From contig JBKQRT010000179.1 in the NCBI GenBank assembly GCA_052143895.1, positions 3,489-67,488 of the forward strand: a stretch of 64,000 nucleotides of DNA, read 5' to 3'. Below are positions 43,993 through 52,913 of the stretch, piece by piece. Position numbers and translations under genes: made by a program. The stretch's first letter is position 1, and each line of letters opens with the position of its first letter. This DNA comes from Bog-756 sp052143895. Its GTDB lineage: Bacteria; Actinomycetota; Acidimicrobiia; Acidimicrobiales; RAAP-2. A model generated the notes under the pieces. The model was given only the letters and a program-made list of their open reading frames with translations. It was not told the origin of the DNA and searched no databases.

Positions 43993-46900
43993 CTACTCGG
44001 AGCGACCCGACGACATCTTGGGACGCCGTGCCGGTGACCGTCCCCGGGTCAGCGTGCGGTAGAGCTCCGTGGTGCTCGGATGGACCGAATCAAACGGCTC
44101 GATCTCGTCGGCCACCAACGTGATGAGCTCGACCATGACCGCCTCGACACCTGCCAGATTGCCGGCGAGATCGGCCGCCCGCATCAGCATCCGATAGAGG
44201 CGCTCGTCGTACGGACTGACGAGGAGGCCGCGCCGAGCCGCCCACTTCGCGGACCGGGCGTCCCCCGCCGCCAGCTCCGCGCCGGCCAACCGACCGCTGA
44301 GATCGACCACCGCCGATTCGATGGCGGGACCGATGCCTTCCAGGATGGGCCAGTCCGAAGAGCGCAGACCGTCGAACGGCCGGCCCCGAACCAGCGCCAA
44401 TGCGGACCGCCAGCTGTCGATGTCGCCCGAGTCGGCGAGTGCGAGGAACCGGTCCCAATCGGTGGTGACGGTGCGGGCCAGGGCGAGGCGCCCGTGTGAT
44501 CGGGGCAGGTGGTCACTGCCGTCGAGACCCTGTCCGAGCGACCGGCGCGCCACCGACGCCGTGGAGTGGAGGCTCGATGGCGCCATCAAGCGGTCCGGCC
44601 AGAGCGCGGTCGCCCACGCCTCGTTCGATGCCCCAGCAGGGTGCATGGCCAGGTACACCACCAGCTCCCTCGCCCATGCCCGCGTGAAGTCGCGTGCGGC
44701 ACCCCGGATCTCGACCGGGCCGAGCACAACGACTTCCACCGTCCCCGGCTGAAGACCGTTGTCCGCCGCCGGTGAGGCCCCGACGAGCGTGCGCCCCGCG
44801 ATCTCGGGCCGCACTCGGTGCTCGTGTACGAGGTCGTGGGCTCCCACCGGCAGATCGACATCATCGTCAGCTTCACCGTTCAGCAGCGCCGGCAACCGGA
44901 CCGGGAGCCTCACATAGGGCTCCTCGGAGGACAGGACCGACTCGCGAGCCGACGCCGTGTTCAACAGGCCGCCGACCTCGGCGAGCTCGGCCGTGGCGAT
45001 GCGCTGAGGGACCACGACCGACCTCAGGAGCTCGAGCGATGCCGACGGCTCCGCTTCGGTGAGACGCACCTCGTGCGTTGCCTGCAACCGGTCACCGGTG
45101 GCCACCACGGCGCTCCCGACCCGGGAGTGCGCGACCGCGTCAATGAGTTCGCCGACGTCGTGTTCGGACGTCGTCGGCCCGCAGACGACCACCATCGGGT
45201 CCCATCGACCCGGCGCTCCGTGCGACCGGGCATCGGCGAAGGAATACCTGGCCGCCTTCCGCAGCCGATCCTCTCCATCGATACGCCGCAGCCAAAGGCG
45301 CTGCGCCAGTGCAGGAACGTCCTCGATCGCAGTGACCCGGTCGAAGCGTTCCAGCTCGGCACCGAATCCGACCAGCACCAGATCGAACTGACCGGCCCAG
45401 AAGGACGTAGCCAGCTCGAGGGCGAACGCGCGGACAACGGAGTCTGCCTCCTCGGAATCGCCCCGGACCACCAGCGACCCCAGGGACTCCACGTTCACCA
45501 TGACCAGACCCTCGGCGCCAGGGCCGGCGGTCACCAACAGGGGCACCGGGGCGGGTTCGGCGTCGACCGAGCGCGCCTGCCCGTCCGGAGCCGGCAGGAC
45601 CGCCCGGTCCAACCGCACGGACCGGCCGTCCGGGCCCACCGTGCATCCGGTGGGCAGCAGAAGGCCCGGTACTGCATCGTCCAGCACCAGGTCGATGGTT
45701 GCATCTTCCACGATCACCCCGTGGACCTGCGGCTGTGCCTCCGGGCCGTGCTGCGACCGGACGAACAATCGCAGCGCCTGATCCACGTGGTAGCACGCGT
45801 TCCACCCCTCGCCGGCGCGCAGCCGGCGTTCCATCGCTCCGTGCGGTCCAACGGGCAGCCGGATGAGCCCGCCCGTTCGGCGGTGGCGCTGTTGCGCCCG
45901 CCTCATGCGATCGAGGATGTTGACGACCCCGGCACCCACGATGCCACCGCCCAACGGGTCGACGGGCACGTGCGATCGCCAATTCGGAAAGGACGTGGCC
46001 TCCCCGCTCTCATCAGGGACGGTCGTGCCCGTTTCGCCTCCTCGCCCGACGCCCGTTCCTTCTGCGACCCTGCACAGCGCGCCGGCGGCGGAAGCACCGG
46101 CGCCGGTCGGGCGATCGATCGATCGGGTCGAGCGTGCGCCGAACGCATCCTCGGCGTGCGGCAGGTGCAACGGGCGCAGCGGGGGGAGCTCGAGGATCCA
46201 GCCCGGTCTGATCCAGTGATCGGCTGCCAGGGCATCGCCATCCGGCTGCACCACGCCGTAGTTGAGCCGGGCGAGATCCCGCCAACGGAGCGAGGAACCG
46301 AGCCGGTCGTTGGCGATCGACCACAGCGTCTCCCGGGAGCTCACGACGTGGGAACCCACCGGTCCGAGCGTCCCACCAACCGGGCCACCATGCGGCGCCA
46401 CCGCAAGGGCGCCGGCGTCGGCGACCGGTGCCGAGACGCGCTCCGTCAGGTCGTCGTAGGCTGGGCGGCGAGCAGGTCCACCGGAACGAACTCCTGTGTC
46501 CTTCGCTTCCAGGACGTCACTCCGGACTGCACCGTGAAGATGGCGAACATCGTCGAGCTCCACTCTGTCGGGCCGATGCCCGGGCCTACCGGCCTGCGTG
46601 GGCGATGGGAGGCCGATGTCGGACAGCTCGTCGATGATCCGTATCGGCGCTCGCTCTCCAGCCTGGGCGGGACGGATCGTCGGCGTCCGTGCCAACCACG
46701 GTCCCCGTCCGGCAGCCGACACCGCCAGTGCTGTCCCCACCAGACAGGCGGCGACGGACTGCATCGTCCTGCTGGCGGGAAGCCGTGCCGCGACGCGTCC
46801 GGTGTGCCGTGCCCTCAATTCGAGCACCACGCACACCGTCATCCATGCCCACGAACACCAGGCCAGCACCAGTGCCCCGCTGACCAGCCAGCGGGTGACG

Positions 46901-47106
46901 AGGTGCATGTCCTGGGACCGTCGCGACGACACCACACGGGCGATGTCGCCGATGCTGAGGTGGGAGAGGGGAGGGCCACCGACGAGCAGGAGCAGCGCCG
47001 GGACCGCCAGTACCACGGCAACCAGCGCGGCGAGCGCGAGCGCCGACAGCGCCCTGCTCCTCCTGCTCAGGCCAGGAGCCCGTCGGCTCTGGGCCGAGCG
47101 TCTCAC
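43993..47106 (-). CDS. Membrane LysM-BTAD protein of the Tad pilus operon
   Basis: This 1037-residue protein has three N-terminal membrane helices (about 19-43, 72-96 and 114-132). A LysM domain follows at 251-309 (SHVVSSRETLWSIANDRLGS, RPGWILELPP), then a long middle region without a recognised domain. From about 815 a bacterial transcriptional activator (BTAD/SARP-like) domain reads VVVLGPVEIRGAARDFTRAW, ELVVYLAMHP and ATALWPDRL. Proteins with this order occur beside actinobacterial Tad genes, but their role is not established. The LysM module could contact peptidoglycan while the BTAD part acts in the cytoplasm, which would need the chain to cross the membrane. The GTG start overlaps the TadG-like stop. 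Confidence 0.82.
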   Translation of the reverse strand: MRRSAQSRRAPGLSRRSRALSALALAALVAVVLAVPALLLLVGGPPLSHLSIGDIARVVSSRRSQDMHLVTRWLVSGALVLAWCSWAWMTVCVVLELRARHTGRVAARLPASRTMQSVAACLVGTALAVSAAGRGPWLARTPTIRPAQAGERAPIRIIDELSDIGLPSPTQAGRPGHRPDRVELDDVRHLHGAVRSDVLEAKDTGVRSGGPARRPAYDDLTERVSAPVADAGALAVAPHGGPVGGTLGPVGSHVVSSRETLWSIANDRLGSSLRWRDLARLNYGVVQPDGDALAADHWIRPGWILELPPLRPLHLPHAEDAFGARSTRSIDRPTGAGASAAGALCRVAEGTGVGRGGETGTTVPDESGEATSFPNWRSHVPVDPLGGGIVGAGVVNILDRMRRAQQRHRRTGGLIRLPVGPHGAMERRLRAGEGWNACYHVDQALRLFVRSQHGPEAQPQVHGVIVEDATIDLVLDDAVPGLLLPTGCTVGPDGRSVRLDRAVLPAPDGQARSVDAEPAPVPLLVTAGPGAEGLVMVNVESLGSLVVRGDSEEADSVVRAFALELATSFWAGQFDLVLVGFGAELERFDRVTAIEDVPALAQRLWLRRIDGEDRLRKAARYSFADARSHGAPGRWDPMVVVCGPTTSEHDVGELIDAVAHSRVGSAVVATGDRLQATHEVRLTEAEPSASLELLRSVVVPQRIATAELAEVGGLLNTASARESVLSSEEPYVRLPVRLPALLNGEADDDVDLPVGAHDLVHEHRVRPEIAGRTLVGASPAADNGLQPGTVEVVVLGPVEIRGAARDFTRAWARELVVYLAMHPAGASNEAWATALWPDRLMAPSSLHSTASVARRSLGQGLDGSDHLPRSHGRLALARTVTTDWDRFLALADSGDIDSWRSALALVRGRPFDGLRSSDWPILEGIGPAIESAVVDLSGRLAGAELAAGDARSAKWAARRGLLVSPYDERLYRMLMRAADLAGNLAGVEAVMVELITLVADEIEPFDSVHPSTTELYRTLTRGRSPARRPKMSSGRSE

Positions 47107-47618
47107 CGCGTACCCGCGGTCGCACCCTGGCCCACGGTCGCACCCTGGCCCACCGTCACACCCTGGACATCGACGGCGGAGGCTGACGCCGCGATGGGCA
47201 GTGTGGAGATGCCGACGATGCCCAGGACGGCGGTGGGGATCCGGTAGCGGATCCGCACGGTCACGACTCCCCCGAAAACCGATGCCGAACCCGGATGCCC
47301 AGCAGCGACCGTGAAGGCGTCAGCCGCTGCCACCGCGGCCGACGGATCGAGCGCGATCGTCCCCGAGCGCAGCGCGTCGACGGAGAGCGCTCCGGCGCCG
47401 GCACGGGCCGCCTGCTCAGCCTCGTCGACAGCCGCCTGGTGGGCGGCGATGGCAGAGCCACCGTCCACCACCAGACCCATCAGGGCCATGAGGGCAACCA
47501 CGAGCAGCACGATGAATGCGCTGATCGAACCGCCGTCCGAGCACGCACGAGCTGGCGAGTGGCGAGGCGCGGCCATCACCAGACACCGTGCGGTTCGACG
47601 CGTCGCGTGATCCATCAT
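47103..47618 (-). CDS. TadG/Rv3654c-like pseudopilin-type protein
   Basis: The 171-residue protein has a basic N-terminus, then GGSISAFIVLLVVALMALMG (single helix preceded by Gly). DEAEQAARAGAGALSVDALR is the conserved patch shared by Rv3654c-type and TadE/G proteins. The helix lacks the Glu at +5 that prepilin peptidases favour. It ends in a tandem repeat (VTVGQGATVGQGATAG). Such proteins are exported with the Tad pilus and may be minor pilins. It overlaps tadE upstream and the LysM-BTAD gene downstream by 4 nt each. Confidence 0.82.
   Translation of the reverse strand: MMDHATRRTARCLVMAAPRHSPARACSDGGSISAFIVLLVVALMALMGLVVDGGSAIAAHQAAVDEAEQAARAGAGALSVDALRSGTIALDPSAAVAAADAFTVAAGHPGSASVFGGVVTVRIRYRIPTAVLGIVGISTLPIAASASAVDVQGVTVGQGATVGQGATAGTR
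47117..47170. repeat. Three 18-bp tandem repeats inside the TadG-like gene
   Basis: Units begin at 47117, 47135 and 47153. The first two are identical and the third differs at a few bases. They encode the C-terminal TVGQGA-type repeats and are a likely site of copy-number change. Confidence 0.75.
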
Positions 47619-48034
47619 CCGACCGACCGGTAGGGGTCGATCGGCGCCGTGGCCGATGCCTGGACGGTGGTGGAGCCGGGCATCCCCGGGAGGGCGATGT
47701 CAGCGAGCGGAACATGGCAGATCACCGTCACCGTGACCGAGCCCCCCGGGTAGAAGTGGCTGAGATCGGTCCGCACCTGTTGATGGCCACACGTCAGGTA
47801 CGGGACCGACGCACCGATTGCGGCGTCGACCGCAGCTCCCCATCCAGCGATCCCGGCCGTCGGCAGCACGGCTGCGGACTCGGCGCCGGCCCGGGCTGCC
47901 TCGACGACCTGCTGGCGCGCCTCGGAAACTCGACCCACCCCCAGCATTCCCAGCGCCAACACCAGGAGGACTGGCGTCATCACGACCAGCTCCACGGTCA
48001 GGCTGCCCAACTGATTTCGTTCCGGACGTTTCAT
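47615..48034 (-). CDS. TadE-like minor pseudopilin
   Basis: The 139-residue protein has a short leader, cleavage-type LG|SLTVE with Glu at +5, and the helix LVVMTPVLLVLALGMLGVG. VSEARQQVVEAARAGAESAA, the TadE-family patch, follows. A Cys pair lies further on (LTCGHQQ and VICHVPL). ATG 48034 is chosen over longer frames because the leader begins there and overlaps the upstream stop. TadE-type pseudopilins are needed for Flp pilus assembly. Confidence 0.85.
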   Translation of the reverse strand: MKRPERNQLGSLTVELVVMTPVLLVLALGMLGVGRVSEARQQVVEAARAGAESAAVLPTAGIAGWGAAVDAAIGASVPYLTCGHQQVRTDLSHFYPGGSVTVTVICHVPLADIALPGMPGSTTVQASATAPIDPYRSVG

Positions 48035-48408
48035 TCCGATGGCCGAAACTCCTGTTCGGGGCCCACGTCGGCGGCGGACACCGGAAGGCTGAGCCAGGGG
48101 AGCACGCTGATCGACCTGCCGGTCACCATGATCTGCACCTGGTCGGAGGGAAGGAGTGCTGACGTAGCGCTCGACGACACGACATCCGACCCCGGTCCCT
48201 GGAGGACCAGCTGTGCCTGCTCCACGCCCGCGGCCGGGCCACCTCCCATGGCACGCGCCACCCGGTCGCCCTCCGACGCAGCCATCTGGGCAACCTGCGC
48301 CGCATGGGCCCACAGTGCGAGCTGCACGAGAATCAGCAGGATGAGCATGATCACGGGAACGACGAGCACTGCCTCCACGACTGTCGATCCCTGATCTGTT
48401 CTCCGCAC
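48031..48408 (-). CDS. Second TadE-like minor pseudopilin
   Basis: The 125-residue protein has a 6-residue leader, then QG|STVVEAVLVVPVIMLILLIL, with Gly at -1 and Glu at +5. QVAQMAASEGDRVARAMGGG, the TadE patch, comes next. The only plausible start is GTG at 48408; the frame extends further upstream without a start that leaves a sensible leader. It lies 35 nt after the Flp-like gene and overlaps the next tadE by 4 nt. Confidence 0.83.
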   Translation of the reverse strand: MRRTDQGSTVVEAVLVVPVIMLILLILVQLALWAHAAQVAQMAASEGDRVARAMGGGPAAGVEQAQLVLQGPGSDVVSSSATSALLPSDQVQIMVTGRSISVLPWLSLPVSAADVGPEQEFRPSE

Positions 48409-48443
48409 CGGCCGCCGATGTCGGACGGCGAAGATCGAAGTCG

Positions 48444-48635
48444 CTAGTCGAGATTGATCGAGTTCGCCTTGCTCGTCACCTTGGCGACGATAATGGCGCC
48501 GACGGCGATGGCCAGCGCAGCGAAGATCGCGGTGAGAATGACCTTCTCTACCACGGTGCCGGTCTCGTCCCATCCCCCAGAGTCCTCGACCCGGGCTCGC
48601 AGGTACATCCAGAGCATCACTATCTGATGTGGCAT
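48444..48635 (-). CDS. Flp-like major pilin candidate
   Basis: This 63-residue peptide has a hydrophilic N-terminal ~28 residues, then GTVVEKVILTAIFAALAIAV and a short Lys/Asn tail (KVTSKANSINLD). This is the size and layout of actinobacterial Flp pilins. The processing site is unusual. Flp and TadE precursors have Gly at -1 and Glu at +5, whereas here the Gly is one residue closer to the Glu (TGTVVEK). Either cleavage follows Thr or the Glu is at +4. AAAGGATGA lies just upstream of the ATG. It sits between tadC and the tadE genes, as expected for the major subunit. Confidence 0.8.
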   Translation of the reverse strand: MPHQIVMLWMYLRARVEDSGGWDETGTVVEKVILTAIFAALAIAVGAIIVAKVTSKANSINLD

Positions 48636-48761
48636 CGTGGCTCATCCTTTCGGTTGTTGATGTTGCGGTGGCTGGCATTGACGACAGTGCGGTCCCGACC
48701 ACGGGAGCGGACCCGTGCCGGGTCCCGGGGTATTCCGGCTCGCTGCAGACCGGCGCCGGCA

Positions 48762-49670
48762 TCAGAAGCCCCCGAGGATGCGACTGAACGCCGGATAGCC
48801 CACGAACAGGAGAAAGCCGACCAGGAGCAGGGCGCCCGGCAGGAAAAGTCGTTCGGTCATGGCATTGGCGGCGGACTCCGCTTCCGCCTGCTCGTGACGG
48901 CGGAGTGATCCCGCCCTCGCGCTGAGCGACTGCCGGATCCTGGCCCCTTCGGTGCCCGCCAGTTGCAAGGTGTTCGAGAGCTCCACCAACTCGGGTACGC
49001 CGATCTCCTCGCCGAGTCGGCCGAGGGCGACCCACGGTGACACACCGGAGTCGCGGGACTTGGCGAGTGCCCTGGCCATGCGCCTTGCCGCCCAGTCGGG
49101 GCTGACCTCTGCGGCAGCCAGCAACGCTCCCTCCACGCCCACCCCTCCAGCCAACCCGAGGACGACCAGGTCCACGAAGGATCCAAGGACGACCCGGACG
49201 TGACGCTGGCGTTCCTGTGCCTCACGCACCACGGATGCGATCGGGAGCACCACCCCGGTCGGAACCGCCACCGCTGCGACCAGGACGGGGATCGTTGCCG
49301 GCATCGACAGCCCCACAACCAGCGTGGCGGCCCACAGAAGCGGTGGCACCAACAGGCCTGCCCCACCCAGAACGAGCATCTTCGACACCATCTGCTCAGA
49401 CGACAGCCCGGTGATGGCCAGGCACGGCGCCAGTGCGTTCCAGCCGCGACTTCCGCTCAGGAGACCCTCGAGGTGGTCGATGGCCAGTGCCCCGATCCGT
49501 TCGTGGGCCGCCGTCCGTTCGCTGGCGCCGCCCGAGGCGGACCCCGGTTCAACTGTGCGGTCCATGGCCACAGCGATGGCCTCGAGGGGCAGTGGGCGGA
49601 CCCGGAGTCCGATGAAGATCCCCACGCACCCGACGCCCACCAGGGCACCGGCGGCAACGGCGATGCTCAC
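48762..49670 (-). CDS. tadC: Tad pilus membrane platform protein TadC
   Basis: The 302-residue T2SSF-family protein has N-terminal and central membrane helices (GLLVPPLLWAATLVVGLSMP). The cytoplasmic TadC motif reads RHVRVVLGSFVDLVVLGLAGGVG, LVELSNTLQLAGTEGARIRQ follows, and the C-terminal helix is FLPGALLLVGFLLFVGYPAF. TadB and TadC form the inner-membrane platform driven by TadA. Its GTG overlaps the tadB stop. A ~125-nt gap separates it from the Flp-like gene. Confidence 0.9.
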   Translation of the reverse strand: MSIAVAAGALVGVGCVGIFIGLRVRPLPLEAIAVAMDRTVEPGSASGGASERTAAHERIGALAIDHLEGLLSGSRGWNALAPCLAITGLSSEQMVSKMLVLGGAGLLVPPLLWAATLVVGLSMPATIPVLVAAVAVPTGVVLPIASVVREAQERQRHVRVVLGSFVDLVVLGLAGGVGVEGALLAAAEVSPDWAARRMARALAKSRDSGVSPWVALGRLGEEIGVPELVELSNTLQLAGTEGARIRQSLSARAGSLRRHEQAEAESAANAMTERLFLPGALLLVGFLLFVGYPAFSRILGGF

Positions 49671-50515
49671 TGCCCCACCACCTGGTGCCCGAGCAGCCGC
49701 ACCGGCGCCGGCGGACGGGCCAGGGACGCCATCAGCGACAGTCCGACTGCATACAGCATCCCGACGACGGCGAGCGCGAGTTGACCGCGGGTGGTGCCGA
49801 ACGGCGCCAGGTACGAGTGGGCCAGCAGCGTCAGAGCTCCAGCGAAGGCCATGGAGAACACCAGGACGGTGCGCACCCCGCTCCGGACCGACGCGCGGCT
49901 CGTTTCGATCCTCAGCCGAAGTGCTACTTCCTCCCTGGTCGAATCGGCCAGAGCGGCCAACAGCTCACCGACGCGCTGCGCTCGGGCCGAGACGGCGAGC
50001 AGCAACGCGCACACGACGCGGTCTGCGCACGGATCCGCCAGTTCGTCGGCGAACTGCAGCAGTGCATCTCGGGGGTGCATGCCGGCGTTGAGACGACCGG
50101 ACAGCCTGGTGGTCGCTCCTCTGATCGGCATCGGGGCGAGTGGGGCCGTGGCAATGATCGCCTGACCCAGCCCAGCCGACGCGGCCAAGGTGCCCTGGAG
50201 CATCTCGGTCCATGTCGCAATGGCCTCGATGTGGCTGATCGACACGGTCCCCGACGTCTTCCCGAAGAGCCTCGGAAGCCCGTAGACGGCGAGGATCACG
50301 ACTGGGATCGCCACCGGCCAGCCGGTCATCCACCCAACGACCACGCCGAGCACGCCGCCCACCGTCAGGAGGGGCAGATCACTCCTCAGGTCGGCGACGA
50401 TCCGGGACGGCTGCCGGGCCGTTCTGGCATCAGTGTCGAACCGCCAGGACGCCACGAGACCGACGATCCCGGCACCGAAGCACATCCCGCTGAGAACCAC
50501 CGCCGCGTCAGTCAC
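49667..50515 (-). CDS. tadB: Tad pilus membrane platform protein TadB
   Basis: This 282-residue T2SSF-family protein shows ISHIEAIATWTEMLQGTLAA, GLGQAIIATAPLAPMPIRGA, LADPCADRVVCALLLAVSA and the membrane helices VRTVLVFSMAFAGALTLLAH and LALAVVGMLYAVGLSLMAS. The order matches TadB. GTGA overlaps on both sides tie it to tadA and tadC. Confidence 0.9.
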   Translation of the reverse strand: MTDAAVVLSGMCFGAGIVGLVASWRFDTDARTARQPSRIVADLRSDLPLLTVGGVLGVVVGWMTGWPVAIPVVILAVYGLPRLFGKTSGTVSISHIEAIATWTEMLQGTLAASAGLGQAIIATAPLAPMPIRGATTRLSGRLNAGMHPRDALLQFADELADPCADRVVCALLLAVSARAQRVGELLAALADSTREEVALRLRIETSRASVRSGVRTVLVFSMAFAGALTLLAHSYLAPFGTTRGQLALAVVGMLYAVGLSLMASLARPPAPVRLLGHQVVGQ

Positions 50516-51927
50516 GCGAGTGCCCCGAACCGCTCCGAGCGCGACGGTTCGTATCCGAACTCGACGAGCTCGCGCAGGGTCTCCGACCGGAGCGGTGACC
50601 CGGGCACGGCGCGGCGTCCGGGCCCAGGCCTGAACACCTCATTGGAGACTACGTGGGTACCCTCGGCGTCCACTACTTCGCGGATCGAGGACACGAAGCG
50701 TTGCCGGAACTGTGCCGGCGGGAACTGATCCTCCGACACCATCGGATGATGGTCGCGGCCGACGACGCGGCGGGCATCGGGACCAGGCTGTCCCCATGGA
50801 GCCTCGGCGGCACCCTGACCCGCGGCGAACGCCCCGTCGTCCAGCTGGCTGTCGAGGTGCACCACGAAATGGACCGCTCCTGCCACCATCAGGTTGCTCG
50901 CTTCGAGGTGAAGACGTTCGGGTGCCTGCACCGCGTACGACGCGATCCTCCGGAAGACACCGGCCGAGGAGTCCGCATGGATGGTGCACATCGAACCGGA
51001 ACGGCCCTGGCTCATGGCGTTGAGCATGGGGAGCACCTCGTCGCCGAGCACCTCGCCGACGATGACCCGATCCGCGTTCATCCGGAGGGCTCGCCGGACG
51101 AGATCGGCGACCGAGACGAGCCCCTCCCCCTCCACATTTGCCGGGCGCGCCTCGAGTGCCACGACGTCGGGGTGACGAGCCACTGCCGCGTCAAGCCCGA
51201 GCTCGAATGCCTGCTCGATGGTGACGATCCGCTCGCGAGGTGGGACTTCGGCGGCCAGCGCACGGAGCAGGGTCGTCTTTCCGGAGTTCATCGCACCGGA
51301 CACCACGATGTTCTTCCTGGCCCGCACAGCGGCGGCGAGCAGAGACGAGAGCTCGGAATCGACAGTTCCCAACTCGGTGAGGTCGTCGAGCGAGAGATCC
51401 GAGAACCGGTGCCGGCGGATTGATACCGCCGGCCGTTCTGTGACGGCCATCACCGCGGATAGCCGACTGCCGCCCGGCAGGCGCAGATCGAGCTCGGGTC
51501 GCGCCAGGTCGAATCGACGTTCCGACAAGCCGAACCGGCTGGCGGCCGAACGGACAATGTCGATGAGCTCCGCGTCCGACTCCGCCACCGGTGCCATCAA
51601 GCGTTTGGTGCCGTCGGCGAACGTCGCCCACACCCGGTCGCAGCCGTTGATGTCGATGTTCTCGATGCTCGGCTCGTCGACCAGCGCTTGGAGCCGTCCC
51701 ATGCCGAAGAGGGCATCGAGCACCGACTTCGCCAGCCGTTGCTCCCTCTCGGTGGTGTCGCCCTCCAGCCCGTCTCCGGCAGCACCCGTCAGATGGTCCA
51801 GATGGATGAACACCTGTTGGCGCGCGAACTCACGGCGATCGTCGCCGACCAGCAGCGCTGCCTCCGGCGCAGCCAGATCCTCGGCCACCAGCTCGCGGAT
51901 CTCGGCGGCAAGATCGGCCTTCATCAC
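50512..51927 (-). CDS. tadA: Tad pilus ATPase TadA/CpaF
   Basis: This 471-residue secretion ATPase shows the N-terminal all-alpha region, then MGRLQALVDEPSIENIDING. PGGSRLSAVMAVTERPAVSI, Walker A VSGAMNSGKTTLLRALAAE, Walker B ADRVIVGEVLGDEVLPML and SGSMCTIHADSSAGVFRRIA complete the ATPase. It energises Flp pilus assembly. The C-terminal ~90 residues extend beyond the usual core. The start is GTG at 51927, overlapping the tadZ stop; the adjacent ATG is equally possible. Confidence 0.93.
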   Translation of the reverse strand: MMKADLAAEIRELVAEDLAAPEAALLVGDDRREFARQQVFIHLDHLTGAAGDGLEGDTTEREQRLAKSVLDALFGMGRLQALVDEPSIENIDINGCDRVWATFADGTKRLMAPVAESDAELIDIVRSAASRFGLSERRFDLARPELDLRLPGGSRLSAVMAVTERPAVSIRRHRFSDLSLDDLTELGTVDSELSSLLAAAVRARKNIVVSGAMNSGKTTLLRALAAEVPPRERIVTIEQAFELGLDAAVARHPDVVALEARPANVEGEGLVSVADLVRRALRMNADRVIVGEVLGDEVLPMLNAMSQGRSGSMCTIHADSSAGVFRRIASYAVQAPERLHLEASNLMVAGAVHFVVHLDSQLDDGAFAAGQGAAEAPWGQPGPDARRVVGRDHHPMVSEDQFPPAQFRQRFVSSIREVVDAEGTHVVSNEVFRPGPGRRAVPGSPLRSETLRELVEFGYEPSRSERFGALA

Positions 51928-52913
51928 CGCAGCCCCGCGTCAGGCAGGAACGGCGAGCATCGGGGCCCTCCCGGCGCGGAGAGAGCGCCGGTGATTCCGA
52001 GGGTCGCCAGAGGAGCGTCAGTCCGCACGGCATCCGGTGCCGGTGACGACTCTGGAGAACCATGCCGTCGGTTCGATGGTCTCCTCGCCGTCAGGAGAGC
52101 CCGGATCCGGCCCGCCGGCTCGCTCGTTCCCACGCCGTCGGGCACCAGTTGGTCGCACGAGTTGGACGTGCCGGCGGTCGGACCGTCTCGGAACAACGAA
52201 GCCTCTGGATCGCTCAGGACTGTCGCGAGTCCGCGGGCTGAAGCGGCGAGGTGGGACCGCTGCAGGCGACGGGTGCGCCCTCGAGCTCCGCCCACCGCCG
52301 ATGCCGCCGGCGGATCGTACGGTACCGTGGCCAGCACCGGCAGGCCGGTGAACGATTCGATCTCGCTGGGAGCGCGCGGGCCGCCCTCCAGCAGGACGAG
52401 GACGGTGCGGCACCCACACATTGCCTGGATGCCGGCCGCCCGGTCCCTCACATGGATGATCGACGAGGGCTCTCCTCGCAGAAGCACCACAACGACGTCG
52501 GAGTGCTGCAACCATGGATTCCCGCCAGTGCGACCGGGTAGCAGCCGACCGAGGTCAGCGAGGACGTCCCAGTTCCCATCGGGGGACTGCTCGATGGTGG
52601 CCAGGAGCTCGTCGACTGGCATCAGTGGTTCGCCGTCGGCTCTGGCGTGCCCGACAAGTACGTCGAGGCCCCCGGGCAGCTGCTGGAGGTGTGGTGCCAG
52701 CGGCGAAGCCGGTCCCGATCGTCGGGAAGCCGTGGTGAACGTCGACCATCCGAGCCTCGCCGACAGGCAGAACCGAGCTGCGAGGTCTCCTCCACTCGGA
52801 TCGCATTCGGCCAGTACGACCCGACGGTGCTCGGGCCAGCTCGCCGCGACCAGGCAGGAAAGCGTGGTCACACCTGGCGCTCCTTTGACCGAGGCGAAGG
52901 TGATGACCGTCAT
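51924..52913 (-). CDS. TadZ/CpaE-like ParA-type protein with altered P-loop
   Basis: The 329-residue protein starts MTVITFASVKGAPGVTTLS, a MinD/ParA-type beginning. The P-loop reads KGAPGVTT, with Val where the nucleotide-binding Lys of GKT/S normally stands. VVLAECDPSGGDLAARFCL follows as in ParA. The C-terminal ~120 residues are Pro/Arg/Ser-rich and divergent. TadZ proteins place the Tad machinery in the cell; this one probably binds nucleotide weakly or differently. It overlaps cpaB and tadA by 4 nt. Confidence 0.82.
   Translation of the reverse strand: MTVITFASVKGAPGVTTLSCLVAASWPEHRRVVLAECDPSGGDLAARFCLSARLGWSTFTTASRRSGPASPLAPHLQQLPGGLDVLVGHARADGEPLMPVDELLATIEQSPDGNWDVLADLGRLLPGRTGGNPWLQHSDVVVVLLRGEPSSIIHVRDRAAGIQAMCGCRTVLVLLEGGPRAPSEIESFTGLPVLATVPYDPPAASAVGGARGRTRRLQRSHLAASARGLATVLSDPEASLFRDGPTAGTSNSCDQLVPDGVGTSEPAGRIRALLTARRPSNRRHGSPESSPAPDAVRTDAPLATLGITGALSAPGGPRCSPFLPDAGLR

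Noticed and set aside
44818..47247. 809-codon plus-strand frame opposite the LysM-BTAD gene
   Set aside because: The minus strand has recognisable LysM and BTAD domains and operon overlaps. The plus frame has no features.
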